Under the pieces are notes generated by a model. That model did not search any database. It was not told the origin of the DNA and was given only the letters and a program-made list of their open reading frames with translations. A stretch of DNA of 64,000 bases from NCBI RefSeq assembly GCF_964340395.1, contig NC_135561.1, positions 9,150,732-9,214,731 on the forward strand. The letters run 5' to 3'. How positions within the stretch are numbered: position 1 is the stretch's first letter; every line of letters starts with the position of its first letter. Both the position numbers and the translations under genes were made by a program. This DNA comes from Glandiceps talaboti (taxonomy: Eukaryota > Hemichordata > Enteropneusta > Spengelidae). Of this stretch, positions 52,367 through 63,314 are shown one piece after another.

Positions 52367-53359
52367 GATCTATTTCAATTGATCAGTCGATCAGCTAATC
52401 ACACTACCAGCTGTTTGAAACCACATTGAAACTGGTTTGGTATAATGATGTTCCTTTAGACTCTATGAAAAGACCTCTGATACTTAATATACTGTAAACC
52501 CAGAGTTTGTGAACCATTCCTTCTCACCATGACAATACATGTAAGTATAACTTATGATATGTTTTGTTGCAGGTTTGCAGCAGACAATGTCAACTTTTCT
52601 CTGAACACAGATGATGATAGTGTTTTTCAGACAACCATAACAAATGAATATAATGTGGCATTTAACAAGATGGGCCTTTCAGAAGCTGAGCTCTCAAAAA
52701 TTGTAAGTATTTATCACTTCTGTGATGAGCACCATTGCTGCACGAGCTGGAACTGGAATATTTATTTTTTTTGAAATTTTTTTGTTATACTCGTGATATC
52801 ATGCACCCTGAATAGTATCAAATCACCTGTGGGTGAACATATTTTTTTTGTAGCTGTATACATGATATGGTACAAGAAATCAAATCAGATTTATTTTTGG
52901 GTCCATACCCAAAAATCAGCGCCCTCAATGGCGACCTCAATTTCAACCTGTTACTGCACTATTTATGGATAAGATCAACCACTGGTTAACATGTGCAGTG
53001 TCTAATTATTGGTATGTCAACACTTTCAGTGAATAGATTACAGTTGTCTGATTGAAAAACGATACTACAGTTACAAACTAGTGCAGATTCAAAGGTGGGG
53101 GTGGGGGGTGTACATGGACAGGTACGATATACGGTAACTTCAGAACTCTTTGATAGACTCATCCATTTTCTTTTCTTCATGTATTCGATACAAGTAATTT
53201 AATCTATTTATTTGTCTGTAGACTTTTAACGCTGCACGATCTGCCTTCCTACCTGACGACAAAAAACAGCAGTTGCTTCAACATTTGAAGGTCGCATTTG
53301 GTGTGATACCAAAGCCAGATGATGCGAACGGACAGCCTTGGTATTGTAACACTTTGTAA
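44212..53359 (+). CDS. ADA: Adenosine deaminase
   Basis: Exons 44212-44253, 46705-46766, 47359-47481, 48932-49185, 49895-50013, 51731-51975, 52573-52702 and 53222-53359 (stop TAA 53357-53359); phases 0, 2, 2, 1, 0, 2, 0 are continuous. With the ATG at 44212 the protein is 370 residues (human 363); an in-frame ATG at 44200 would add four. The enzyme deaminates adenosine and deoxyadenosine to inosines in purine salvage, in the cytosol. Zinc ligands and catalytic residues are present: VELHCHLDG (His18, His20), TVHAGE (His212, Glu215), GHGYH (His236), SLNTDD (Asp295, Asp296). Other conserved stretches are [22 protein letters not shown] and [11 protein letters not shown]. The usual Pro after SLNTDD is Asp here. 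Exons of 62, 123 and 130 bp equal human ADA exons 2, 3 and 10 as I recall them. Part of exon 5 is copied twice in the next intron. No canonical AATAAA was found close downstream. Confidence 0.97.
45360..45525. repeat. Degenerate TCTGGGA repeat
   Basis: Seven or eight copies of TTCCA.T(T/C)TGGGA at irregular 20-30 bp spacing in ADA intron 1. A 13-nt poly(G) run lies upstream at 45162-45174. Confidence 0.7.
45929..45975 (+). mobile_element. Foldback MITE fragment
   Basis: TATAGTGGCCATATGGATGA followed by GTATTTCTTTAT matches only the left end of the family at 59957-60302. Confidence 0.5.
46002..46306 (+). mobile_element. GGTTCCGG-family MITE-like copy (ADA intron 1)
   Basis: Aligns over its length with 1814-2120: GGTTACCCAACCCCA, CTAGTTTTTCACTGC, AATAGTGGATGC, CAACTTAAAAAGACAATAT and AATCTACCTACC. 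Confidence 0.72.
47089..47279. repeat. 78-bp tandem repeat, about 2.5 copies
   Basis: Unit holds TTACCACCCTTAGCAAAAAC, ACTGGTAGGGAACCCAGGTA, ATGAC and GGTAGATTTTACCTCC. It ends about 80 bp before ADA exon 3. A single related unit occurs at 3595-3650. Confidence 0.93.
47815..48115 (+). mobile_element. Dispersed repeat related to 42028-42175
   Basis: About 300 bp in ADA intron 3, ending CAGTGGTGAGGATTGAGCCT, CAAACTGCAGATTC. Copy is longer at its left end than the 42-kb copy. Confidence 0.5.
49425..49700. mobile_element. Diverged relative of the GGTTCCGG family
   Basis: Starts with CACGGTCCCCGAAAATAGAG and TAGGTAGGTCAGGA and ends AAAAAATGTTTAGGGTAGAA, GGGTTGGTCGGGTTATCGGA. Ends resemble the family; the interior differs. 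In the ADA intron between exons ending 49185 and starting 49895. Confidence 0.4.
50092..50395 (+). pseudogene. Two degenerate tandem copies of the 3' part of ADA exon 5
   Basis: The source segment (49942 to about 50091) spans the last 72 bp of exon 5, its donor, and about 80 bp of intron. Copy 2 (50092-50243) keeps an open stretch, [20 protein letters not shown], and a donor-like GTACGT. Copy 3 (50244-50395) has an insertion, a TGA and a lost donor (GCATGT). Neither copy has an acceptor giving the right phase, so they are probably not spliced in. Confidence 0.9.
50772..50799. repeat. Poly(C) tract, 28 nt
   Basis: Longest homopolymer in the window, in ADA intron 5. Confidence 0.97.
51048..51150. 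repeat. Dispersed repeat fragment, second copy of 1-110
   Basis: Contains GACTGGGCTTGACAAACACA, GATAATTAAGTGGTGACC and CGATTTTTTTT. It lies in the ADA intron before exon 6. Confidence 0.45.
52229..52395. repeat. Degenerate (ATCA)n microsatellite
   Basis: CAAT/ATCA tetranucleotides with CAGT, ACCA and GATC variants in ADA intron 6. Confidence 0.92.
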
Positions 53360-53489
53360 AGGCCCAGATCTACTATATTGTAAGGAGAGGACTTATATGA
53401 CAACAATCACATACTATTTGATAGTTTAGGTCAGTTTGAATGGAATTTGTTTCTTGATTTACACTTTCTATTTGAGACTTATAGTTTTA

Positions 53490-54055
53490 GAGTACAATGA
53501 TATTAAGTTCTTTAAATTCAACATTTACACAAACACTTTGAGATTTTGAATGATTTAGTCATGAAATTTCAGAACTTAGACACAAACATTTCATTGTCAG
53601 TTTGACATTGATTTAGTTGTAAACGTTTACAACTAAAACAAACATTTGAAAGTTAGATTTTGAATTACAAAGTTTAGAACTAAATTATACATTTTGGGTC
53701 ATTTAGTTCTAAAAGTTTAGAAATAACACAAACTTTCAAACTTATTTTTGGGTGATTTAGGTCTAAAAGTTTAGAACATCACAAACATTTGAAATTTAGC
53801 TTTGAGTGATTTATTTCTGAAACTTTAGAACTTTAACCACAAACTTTAAAACTTAGTTTTTTGAATGAATTTATTTCTAAAAGTTTTGAACTAATACAAA
53901 CAATTAAAATTTGGTTTCTAGGAGATTTAGTTCTAAAAGTTTAGAACTATCACGAACATTTGAAATTTAGTTTTTCAGTAATTTATTCTGAAAGTTCAGA
54001 ACATTTTAAAAACTTATTTTGGGTGATTTAGTTCTGAAAGTTAGTAACACAACTC
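53490..54055. repeat. Degenerate minisatellite, about 62-66 bp, about 9 copies
   Basis: Repeated AAAAGTTTAGAACTA, CACAAACATTTGAAATTTAG and GGTGATTTAGTTCT. It begins about 130 bp after the ADA stop, so it may lie in the 3' UTR. Confidence 0.85.
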
Positions 54056-54834
54056 TTTCTAATTTTGACTAATTGTGTGGTGTGAGATTTTATCGCATGA
54101 CATCTTCAGATTGTTAAATTTTATATTTTGATGAAATTCAACTTGTAGTATGAACACAAGGTTGTCTTAAAATCTTTGATATTGGTTTTGTGAAAAATGA
54201 AAACGAACTTACCTTGTTAAACTTTAAGACTTCAAAGGAAACATACATGGTCTTCAACTCCCAAGTATTTTTCGTCATTTTTGTTTCCAAAAAAAAGTTA
54301 CTCATATTTTATGCTTCACTGTCAATTGTTTTATGGCTAATAGTCATTGGCAAAACTTCCATCATATTAACTGCTGTGATACTGTATTCTCATACTATAT
54401 ATATGATAGTGAAGGGTAAATTATAATAACCTTTTATTTGGCGACAAAAATACTCAGGAGTTGCAGGCCGTCTTCTTTTGATGTATAAATAGGATTGAAT
54501 CTTTTTCATGGTTGTGTTTTATTTTGGAGTGAAATGAAATTAATCAGTAGTATGTAAGGTATGTCATGTTGGGGCGCCCTCGCACATCGGTCAAGAGAGA
54601 ATGGGAGTAGGCCAGTGAGGGCAGAATGACATGATGTATCTTAGTCTAATTAGTTGAAGATTTTCCTTCCAGGTATTGTCAGAAATCTGATATAAGGTAA
54701 AAATGTGACATTTACAAAGATCCTCATCTCTTCTCAGATAATAATGATTAGAAAAAATATCATGTATGGATTTGGAAATTGGGGAAATTTTGTAGTTTGT
54801 TGATGGTACCATGCAGTATTTTTATGTCTAACAC

Positions 54835-55985
54835 TTAATGTGTTATGTTGTGTTCACTCTAGCATTTGTTAATGTAATGTGTCATGACGTTATGTGTCAT
54901 GTTGTATACACTAGCATTTGTTTATGTAACATTACATTATGTAACATATGTGTTATGTGTCATGTTGTATGCACTAGCATTTGTTAATGTAACATTACAT
55001 TATGTAACATATGTGGTATGTGTCATGTTGTATGCACTAGCATTTGTTAATGTAACATTACATTATGTAACATGTGTTATGTGTCATGTTGTATGCACTA
55101 GTATTTGTTTATGTAACATTACATTATGTAACATGTGTTATGTGTCATGTTGTATGCACTAGCATTTGTTAATGTAATGTGTCATGACTTTATGTGTTAT
55201 GTTGTATGCACTAGCATTTGTTTATGTAACATTACATTATGTAACATATGTGTTATGTGTCATGTTGTATGCACTAGCATTTGTTAATGTAACATTACAT
55301 TATGTAACATGTGTTATGTGTCATGTTGTATGCACTAGCATTTGTTAATGTAACATTACATCATGTAACATATGTGTTATGTGTCATGTTGTATGCACTA
55401 GCATTTGTTAATGTAACATTACATTATGTAACGTGTTATGTGTCATGTTGTATGCACTAGCATTTGTTAATGTAATGTGTCATGACGTTATGTGTTATGT
55501 TGTATACACTAGTATTTGTTAATGTAATATGTCATGACATGTGTTATGTGTCATGTTGTATACACTGGCATCTGTTAATGTAATGTTTCATGACGTTATG
55601 TGTCATGTTAATGTAATGTTTCATGACATTATGTGTTATGTGTCATGTTGTGTCCACTCTAGTATTTGTTAATGTTATGTGTCATGATGTTATGTGTCAT
55701 GTTGTATAATGTCATTTGTTAATGTAAAGTGACATGATGTGTTGTGTCATGTGTCATGTTGTGTACTGAAGCATTTGTTAATGTAATGTGACATGGCGTG
55801 TTATGTTGTTTACACTAGCATGTATCAATGTAAAATGATGTGTTATGCGCTACTTATGTGTCATGTTGTTTACACTCTAGCAATTGTCATTGAAATGTGT
55901 CATGACGTGTTATGTGTCATGTAATGTACACGCTAGCATTTGTTAATATGATGTGGCATTATGTGTTATGTGTCATGTTGTGTTA
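54835..55985. repeat. Minisatellite, about 60-64 bp, roughly 17 copies
   Basis: Unit: TGTGTCATGTTGTATGCACT, AGCATTTGTTAATGTAAC, ATTACATTATGTAACATA. Copies from 54900 to 55480 are nearly identical, and those after 55500 decay. Each unit has an internal palindrome around TGTAACATTACA. Confidence 0.96.
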
Positions 55986-56154
55986 AAGTAATGATACTTT
56001 GCTATATGTGTTCATGTTTCACTTTATTGGAATTTGCTGTCAGGTATGTGTTTGTGTTTGATTTTTTGTGCTGTATTTCTTGTATGTATAAATATTTTCA
56101 TAGTTAGAAATGTTAAATCTCAGGGCTTTTAATGTTTAAAATGCTGAAAGGAAA

Positions 56155-56850
56155 CGTGTTTCTAGTATGTTGTTGCAATGTTATAGTTCGGAAAACCATA
56201 ATATATATGTATGTTAATATTATAGATTAATATTTTTAAAACATCAACATGTTTCTGCTATTTTACACACAGAAAATATTATGTTTCAAGTATGTTTTAA
56301 TGTTCTAGTGTTTAAACACAATATATCATGTTACTAGTATGTTAACATGATAGGTATTACACACATATGTTTCTGGTATGTTGTTGCAATGTTATTGTTT
56401 TACACACATGATGTTTCTGGTATGTTGTAATGTTATAGGTTTTACACAAAAAAATATTTCTGGTATGTTGTAATGTTATAGATTTTACACACATAAAGTA
56501 ACATTTCTGGTGTGTTTTAATGTTGTAGGTTTTACATATTTCAAACATCTATGTATGTATGTTTGGCATAATTTGTACTTTTAATCTGTTGTTACAGATT
56601 TTACGCACATAAAATAACATTTCTGGTATGTTGTAATGTTATAGACTTTTCGCACATAAAATAACATTTCTGGTATGTAGTAATGTTATAGATTTTACGC
56701 ACATAAAATAACATTTCTGGTATGTTGTAATGTTATAGATTTTACGCACATAAAATAACATTTCTGGTATGTAGTAATGTTATAGACTTTTCGCACATAA
56801 AATAACATTTCTGGTATGTTGTAATGTTATAGATTTTACACTTTTCAAAC
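56155..56850. repeat. Minisatellite, about 50-54 bp, roughly 13 copies
   Basis: Unit: AACATTTCTGGTATGTTGTA, ATGTTATAGATTTTACGCAC, ATAAAAT. Three near-identical units lie between 56600 and 56830. A longer module ending CAAACATCTATGTATGTATG occurs at about 56540 and again at 56845. Confidence 0.94.
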
Positions 56851-58574
56851 ATCTATGTATCTATGTATGTTTGGCATAATTTGTACTTTTCACAAGAACT
56901 GAAGTCACCGACACATACTGCCCTTAATGTCAATGCACGTCGTATTATCCATAGCTAGCAATTTAAATATCCACTAAGAACTCAGGTTCTAAATATTTGA
57001 ACAGAATTCTACAGGTAAAGTTTTAAATATATGTATCTCATCAATTTAATATCAAAATAACAATTTTTAAAAAAAAAAAGAAATATCTTTTGATTTGTAA
57101 AATGTATAGATGTCTGCACACTTGAAGGTGATCATGTTTTTAAATGTACAGTGATATGTATAATTCAGAAATCTGTTTCAGTTTTAGAGAAAACTTGATA
57201 CAAATAATGACTCTAGAAAATAGAATATTACGACGTTAATTCTTCATCTGGAATTGTTCATACTTATCTGACTTTGTTTATTTTTTAAACAGTTTAATAT
57301 CGGATATTTCAAAGGACATTTTTTTAAAATCATACTGCTAAAATGATTTTATGAACTTTTTATTTTTCATTTTTGATTTGTCGTTAATTGTTGTAACAAA
57401 GTCAGACTGTACCGTCTTCCTCAACTATATGAACTGAAAAGTTTTGGTACATTTTATGTTGTCTTTGTTATGCTGTGTTTGTCACTATTTTTGACTTGTG
57501 TAAACTTGTTGAAATACTGAAATAGCTAGTAAAGCACAAAAACTTTGACTTTTAACCCTCACACAGTGCAGCTGTAGTCTTTTAGCAATTGCAAGTACTA
57601 TATGTTTTTCAACTAAGTCTTACAGATGCTGCAAATACTCAGAGCTTGGCTGTTTACATGTTAGTCCGGGATGTAGAATCCATACTACAACTGTATGCAA
57701 CTGAAATAAGAACAAACTGCACAATTTAAATATTAGGCAAGAAATATTTGTATTTTTTGAAAATTTAACACGCCATCCTAGCTTAGCTGTTTTCTATGGC
57801 AATGTTAAATACTTGAGAGGCAAGAAATGTTTTTTTTTTCAAACAAAAAGTCTTCGATTGATATACCCTTTGTAGGCTTCCATTATTGCAGTGTTACTTG
57901 TAATCTTTTTGAGAGCAACAAGAAAATAATAGCTATTGCTCACATGAAATTTAGGTAGTGATGGGGCAATGTGTAGATGACGACATCATGATGTGCGCCC
58001 TCTACAGGTGAATGTAACAATCATGACTGAACTGGATAGCACTGATCAGAGCTTAAGCAATGTCCATTGTCTGTAATCAGCAGAAGTGTGAAGATAGATT
58101 ACATTATTGTCTTTTTTTGTATGAAGTTAAGTTAGTCATTTCACTCTGTATACAAACTGTACTCTTTGTCAGGTTTATCAAATATAAGAAAGGTGAATAT
58201 GTACTTGCAATGGTTTCACTGCAAACATATGGTCACATTTACCCAGACTCTTCCTGTAACTACCCCCACCCCCAGAGAATCTGGGGGAATGCAGCATCAG
58301 CAATTATAACATAAGATGGTGACTGTCACTAGACTTGCACAGTTTCTGATTGGATGAAAATGATACCTAATTTTCATTTTCATCAACTCTGTATATATTA
58401 CACAAAAATCATGGTATTTAATTTTTTGAAAACCAAAAATTAAGAGAAATACAATGTTTGTGTTGATTTTACCATCATTTCTGTCTCAACAGTCACATGG
58501 GTGTCACATGAGACCCGTCCAGCCTCCTATGTATCCCAGGGTGAAAACTATTTTTCACGTAGATGTAAGTCCTT

Positions 58575-58705
58575 GTTGGTTGTCAATTAAAGGCACACAG
58601 TCTGTAACTTAATGGTTCCATTAAAGATACACTCTCTGTAACTTTATGGTTCTTGATGACTACATTAAAGAAACACAGTCTGTAGCTGTATGGATCTTGA
58701 TAGCT
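58575..58705. repeat. Short tandem repeat, about 45-50 bp, 3 copies
   Basis: ATTAAAG.(A/C)ACA(C/G)TCTGTAACTT followed by ATGGTTC repeats three times. Confidence 0.75.
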
Positions 58706-59956
58706 TCTTTTGTAACACAGCAATTGTTCAAAAAAGACCTGTCTTCTGTTATCATCTGTTCTATTAGGTCATAGGTTAATACCAGGGGCAAGTGAAAGTC
58801 TGAGAACCACCGTATTTCGAAACATCTTACCATCCAATAACCCTCTTCCAAATGATGTACTATTTTTGAATTCATCAAATCCATGTAGAAATAAAGACTG
58901 GCACAATGAAACCTTGATACATGGCTATTTATTTAAAGACTTTTAGCATATTTTTAATCTTTTCTAGAGATGTGAATTTATTAATGACGATATCTGAATA
59001 AAACTATTTTGTGTGAAAAAGCTTGTGTCGTAAATTTGAATTGTACACGTATGTTCATGGACAGAAATGCTACAGCAACTGTGTGTTAGTATTTATAGTC
59101 CAGAAGAGTAACATTCTGGGATTATTAAAAAAAAAATTTAGTCAGAAATTTGGATAACCTTCAAGTTCAATCAAGGGATAGCCATCTTGTCTACAGAGGG
59201 CGAAATTCACAATAACATGTGGTTGATATATATTCAAAGATCCAACATGGGTCATCACTTTTGCTTTCATTTACCAAATACTGTTACTCAATACCATAAA
59301 CCAAGTTCAAGCACAGACACGCCCTTGATTTTGGCAAGGTCAAAGGAAAATTACACAAAGGGCTTTTAATAATTCATTGAAATCTTAGCTGTCGGACTCC
59401 TAGTTTGGACACCTTTCTGCTTCTCACTGTTCTAGAGAAGGCTACATACAATATGTCTGGTAAATTCTACACAGAACCTGTACTGATATTGAACATATCA
59501 ACACAACCATTGTTACCTAGCAACAGCTATGACATAACTTGCATTGCACCATGGGTATGAATCACATTGACAACCATACCATCAAATGTCTTTATAAATG
59601 CAACCAGAATTAACATAACAAAGGTAGATTTTTCATTTTCATTAGATCACAATTGATTGATTTAAACCTCAAAGTCAGAGTTCAGTATATTAGCTGCCAT
59701 TTATCACCAAGTAGAAATCTGTATTATTAGTTTGACAATAGCTAATACATGTATGTCGTTCTAAGTTAGTTCTAGGTAGAAATGTCACCTACAAGCAGCA
59801 TTGCTAGGTTGTCTGGTTTGGTGATCAATTTCACATAGGTGGGTATATATCACCTACAACTTGGTCCAGATGTAGAAATGCCCGGTTGCCAAGTGTCGGA
59901 ACTAACTCACCTTTATCCTATTGTCATGACTTTGGTAGTAATAAATAAACGCTTAT

Positions 59957-60302
59957 TAAAGCGGCCATATGGATGAGGATTGGGTATTTATTTTGGATTT
60001 TTTAATTAATAAAACAATTTTATCATGGCTTCCTGCTTGAAAAATCTATGTGGAACGATATGTGTAAATTAAATCCACCCTTGGTTTTAACTCGAAATCG
60101 TAATAAATATGTAAAATCTCTGTTATTGTATGTACACTAACAAACTTTTTACACACTTTTTAGCTTTTTTGCAATGTATTGAGTTACAAACACAGACTTG
60201 GTCTATGTTGTTTTTACATTGATTTTTCAAGTAGGAAGCCATGATAAAATTGTTTTATAAATCAAAAATTAAAAATAAATACCCAATCCTCATCCACTTT
60301 AA
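59957..60302 (+). mobile_element. Foldback MITE copy C (most complete)
   Basis: About 345 bp. The left end GGCCATATGGATGAGGATTG is complementary to the right end CAATCCTCATCCA, and arms continue with TTTATCATGGCTTCCTGCTT paired to AAGTAGGAAGCCATGATAAA. The centre is around TTATTGTATGTACACTAA. TTAA-like bases border the repeat at both ends, so TTAA may be the target duplication. Noncoding. Confidence 0.85.
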
Positions 60303-61309
60303 CGTTTATTAGTAACTTGATATTGGATTTAATTTTAGTTCACCACAAAGATAACTGTTACATGTTAATGACTTTAACATTACAAAAAAAGTCCACAGGA
60401 TTTGTTTTTAGAAAATACATAACATGTATTGTTCTAAGAACCGATAGGACAGTAAAATACAAACTTTAGAATGGCAATTTAGAAATGAAGGCTATGCACG
60501 ATCAAGGTCGATCGTCCACACAGTAGACAGGTCAAAATGTTGAATTTGTGTCTGCTTTACCGACCCAAAATATGGAAAAAATATTTTGATAATGTTGTCT
60601 GCAGTAACTGAGTATGAAAGTTTGGTCAAGTTAAACTAAAAATGGCATCACAATTTTTACATCTAACTTAATGGCAGAGTTTGATCAAATTATCAATTGA
60701 AACAATACGATGATAATTGATTTAATTTACCATGTACATCGTGTAGGAAGCCAATGAGGCTTTCAGACCCCTTACTGTTCTTCTGAGTAATCTGCACTAT
60801 ACGGTACAACATTCATGCCACGCTGCCAGCACCCAATAATAAAGAAGCCTGATAGGGCAGAACAACACTACATATCTTAGAGTCTATGTTCTGAGGTGCA
60901 TGGTTATCAACGCATGTCTAAATGTATGATATGTAGGTGAATGTTGAAACAATAGGCTTCTATGCACAAGGGGGAAAACACCCCAGGCATGTAATGGTTG
61001 CTATAGTGATTGCAAATTATGAGTTAAGTGTCAAGTGGTTTAATTACTCCAGTAATGAATCATACACATATCAACAGTTTGTTGGTAACCTTTCCAAGTA
61101 TATTATTACAAGGAATGCCATGGTAGTAAAGCAATGTCCTCTTTACAGCAACACTGCCTCAAGTGCGTTCCATCAAGAGGAAAACATTGTAAAATTCACA
61201 TGCCTTTTCACAGCACCAACTGAGATGCACTGCACTATTCAGACTACTAGTTTTCATTGCATCAGTACAAAAATCTATGCTCTAACTTCAGAGAATAAGG
61301 TGGCCAGCT

Positions 61310-61640
61310 CTGGTAGGGGTGTGTGGCCAATGCTGGAAACCCCAGGCCCCCTTTTTAGACCAACTTTGACCAAAAATCAATACCCCAATTTGAGACCATT
61401 ACATGTTTCTAAAAGATGAAATTTTAGACAAAAAACATTTTCCTTAGGAGGCAACATTTGGGGGCAATTAATGGCAGTTATGATTTGGTAAAGGATATTG
61501 GACCACATTTTTGACCAAGCTAAATAAAAAATAATGCAAAGTGGACCCCGTTTTAGACGCTTCAGCTCGAAAAAAGCAGACCCCATTTTAGACCAAAGGG
61601 CCAGAAAATGTACCCCAAAGGGCGGCACATATAATATATG
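61310..61640. repeat. Degenerate repeat of CCCCATTTTAGACCAA-like units
   Basis: Six or more copies of a motif near CCCC.TTTTAGACCAA. with CAAAAATGTACCCC variants at irregular spacing. Frames on both strands here are repeat artefacts. Confidence 0.6.
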
Positions 61641-62356
61641 TACACTCAAATAAGGTAGCCCCCTCCGCCGCACTGATGCTTACAACCTAGGTACATGATA
61701 TAACAGGTGTATCTCTCGTTTGTTTTTACCCTTTTTTGTCCATGAGAATAAAACACAGATATTCATACTTCCTCATTACTTTGCTACTAATGACCGATGG
61801 AACTTTTTGAAAAAATATTTTCTCATTTCAAGCGATTTCAAAGAATTTATCTCAAGCTATCAGGTTGGAATGTAGAAATTAATTAATATTAAAGTAACAG
61901 ATTGATACTGTTTAATTGGTATTAGATTTGCACATCGTGACTTGACCAGTTGTTGATTTCAGTGTGGCCAGCTGTTTATAATTTTGTGAAAACAGGTGTA
62001 AAGTTAGAATGTACGATACAACGATGTGTCATATATGCCACATGTATCAGCTAAGGGTTGACCGATGCATGAGGAACTACCATGACTCTATACTGTAGAG
62101 AACACACATATATGTACATATAGGGACTTTAGGTGGACCTTATTCACAGAGTTTATAAAATCTTGGTTTGGGTTAATTCTCCAATGAGATTTTTGTCAGA
62201 TCGTAAAAACACAAGACATTTATTTCTCGTAAAAAAACATTAAATTATTATTATGGTTGCTTGTCAGATCAATATCACGACCATGTCTTGTGTCCAGTGT
62301 TATGGATACTTTATCAAGGTGTAGTCTTGTAATTACTACATTATTTGGGGGATGTA

Positions 62357-62680
62357 CACCTTGTGACCTCACACTGTTTGATAACAACTTGGATGTGTAA
62401 GTAACATACATTGGTTTCTTTCACTTTCACTTATCAGGATGGAGCTGGCATCGATCCAAACTTAGTTGGAGTGATGTACTGACAACTTCTGCTAAATGTG
62501 TTTGTATTGTTAATGTATAACAATGCACAATATGTTTAACTGAAAATCTGTAGCAAGGTCAGTTCATCACTTCCATACTTAGGTTCAGATTAAAGCCAAT
62601 TGAAAAGTGAAAGTGAATGAAACCGATACATTTTATATAACATCCAAGTTTTTATAAAACATAGTGAATTCACAAAATGC
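62357..62680. repeat. Inverted repeat, about 85-bp arms
   Basis: Left arm 62357-62446 (CTTGGATGTGTAAGTAACAT, TTTCTTTCACTTTCACTTAT) pairs with right arm 62595-62680 (GAAAAGTGAAAGTGAATGAA, ATATAACATCCAAG). Weaker pairing extends inward (GATGTACTGAC with GTCAGTTCATC). Confidence 0.8.
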
Positions 62681-63314
62681 CCTTTCCCTTCAATCACACC
62701 ATTCATGGACTGAAAGAAATTAGCAATCACGGTGTACATACATCTTACACGCTGTCATTCCATGTGTTAACCCTTTCATAATTACAAGGAGGGGGTCTGG
62801 TATGTTGAGTAAAATATGGCACAACAAATTCCTCTGCCCCCCCCTGTAATTACTGAATGTTCCCTAACTGTAAAATACAAATACAACATATTATGTGATA
62901 CAAACACTACAGCTTTCTCATTTCCACAACAGACAGACATCCAAACAAAAATATCAATTTTGACACAAATGTTAGATGTTAAATATAGAATATTTTATTG
63001 TAGCAAATTATAAGAATGATACATTAAGTCACACCAGTCCATTGCCATGGAAACATGGTATTTATCAAAGAAAGTAAGAAATATTAAGACTAGGGTAACT
63101 TATTTATGAAATAATTTTTTCTACTACATATTAAGTATGGACGGAAGTCTACAACTGTGCTGATTGTGTCCTGTACGTTGTAATACTGTAATGGTTAATA
63201 CTCACTGCCATGTACCGCACACTCCATAGATTGTAAAATGTGTTTAAAAACTACAGAATTTATCACATGTTTCAGCTGAAACAATCTGAAATTGTGGAAT
63301 GTATTGAAATACTA

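Noticed and set aside
54835-55985. Regular 60-bp repeats considered as a repeat-spacer array
   Set aside because: The whole unit repeats, with no variable spacers; eukaryotic minisatellite.
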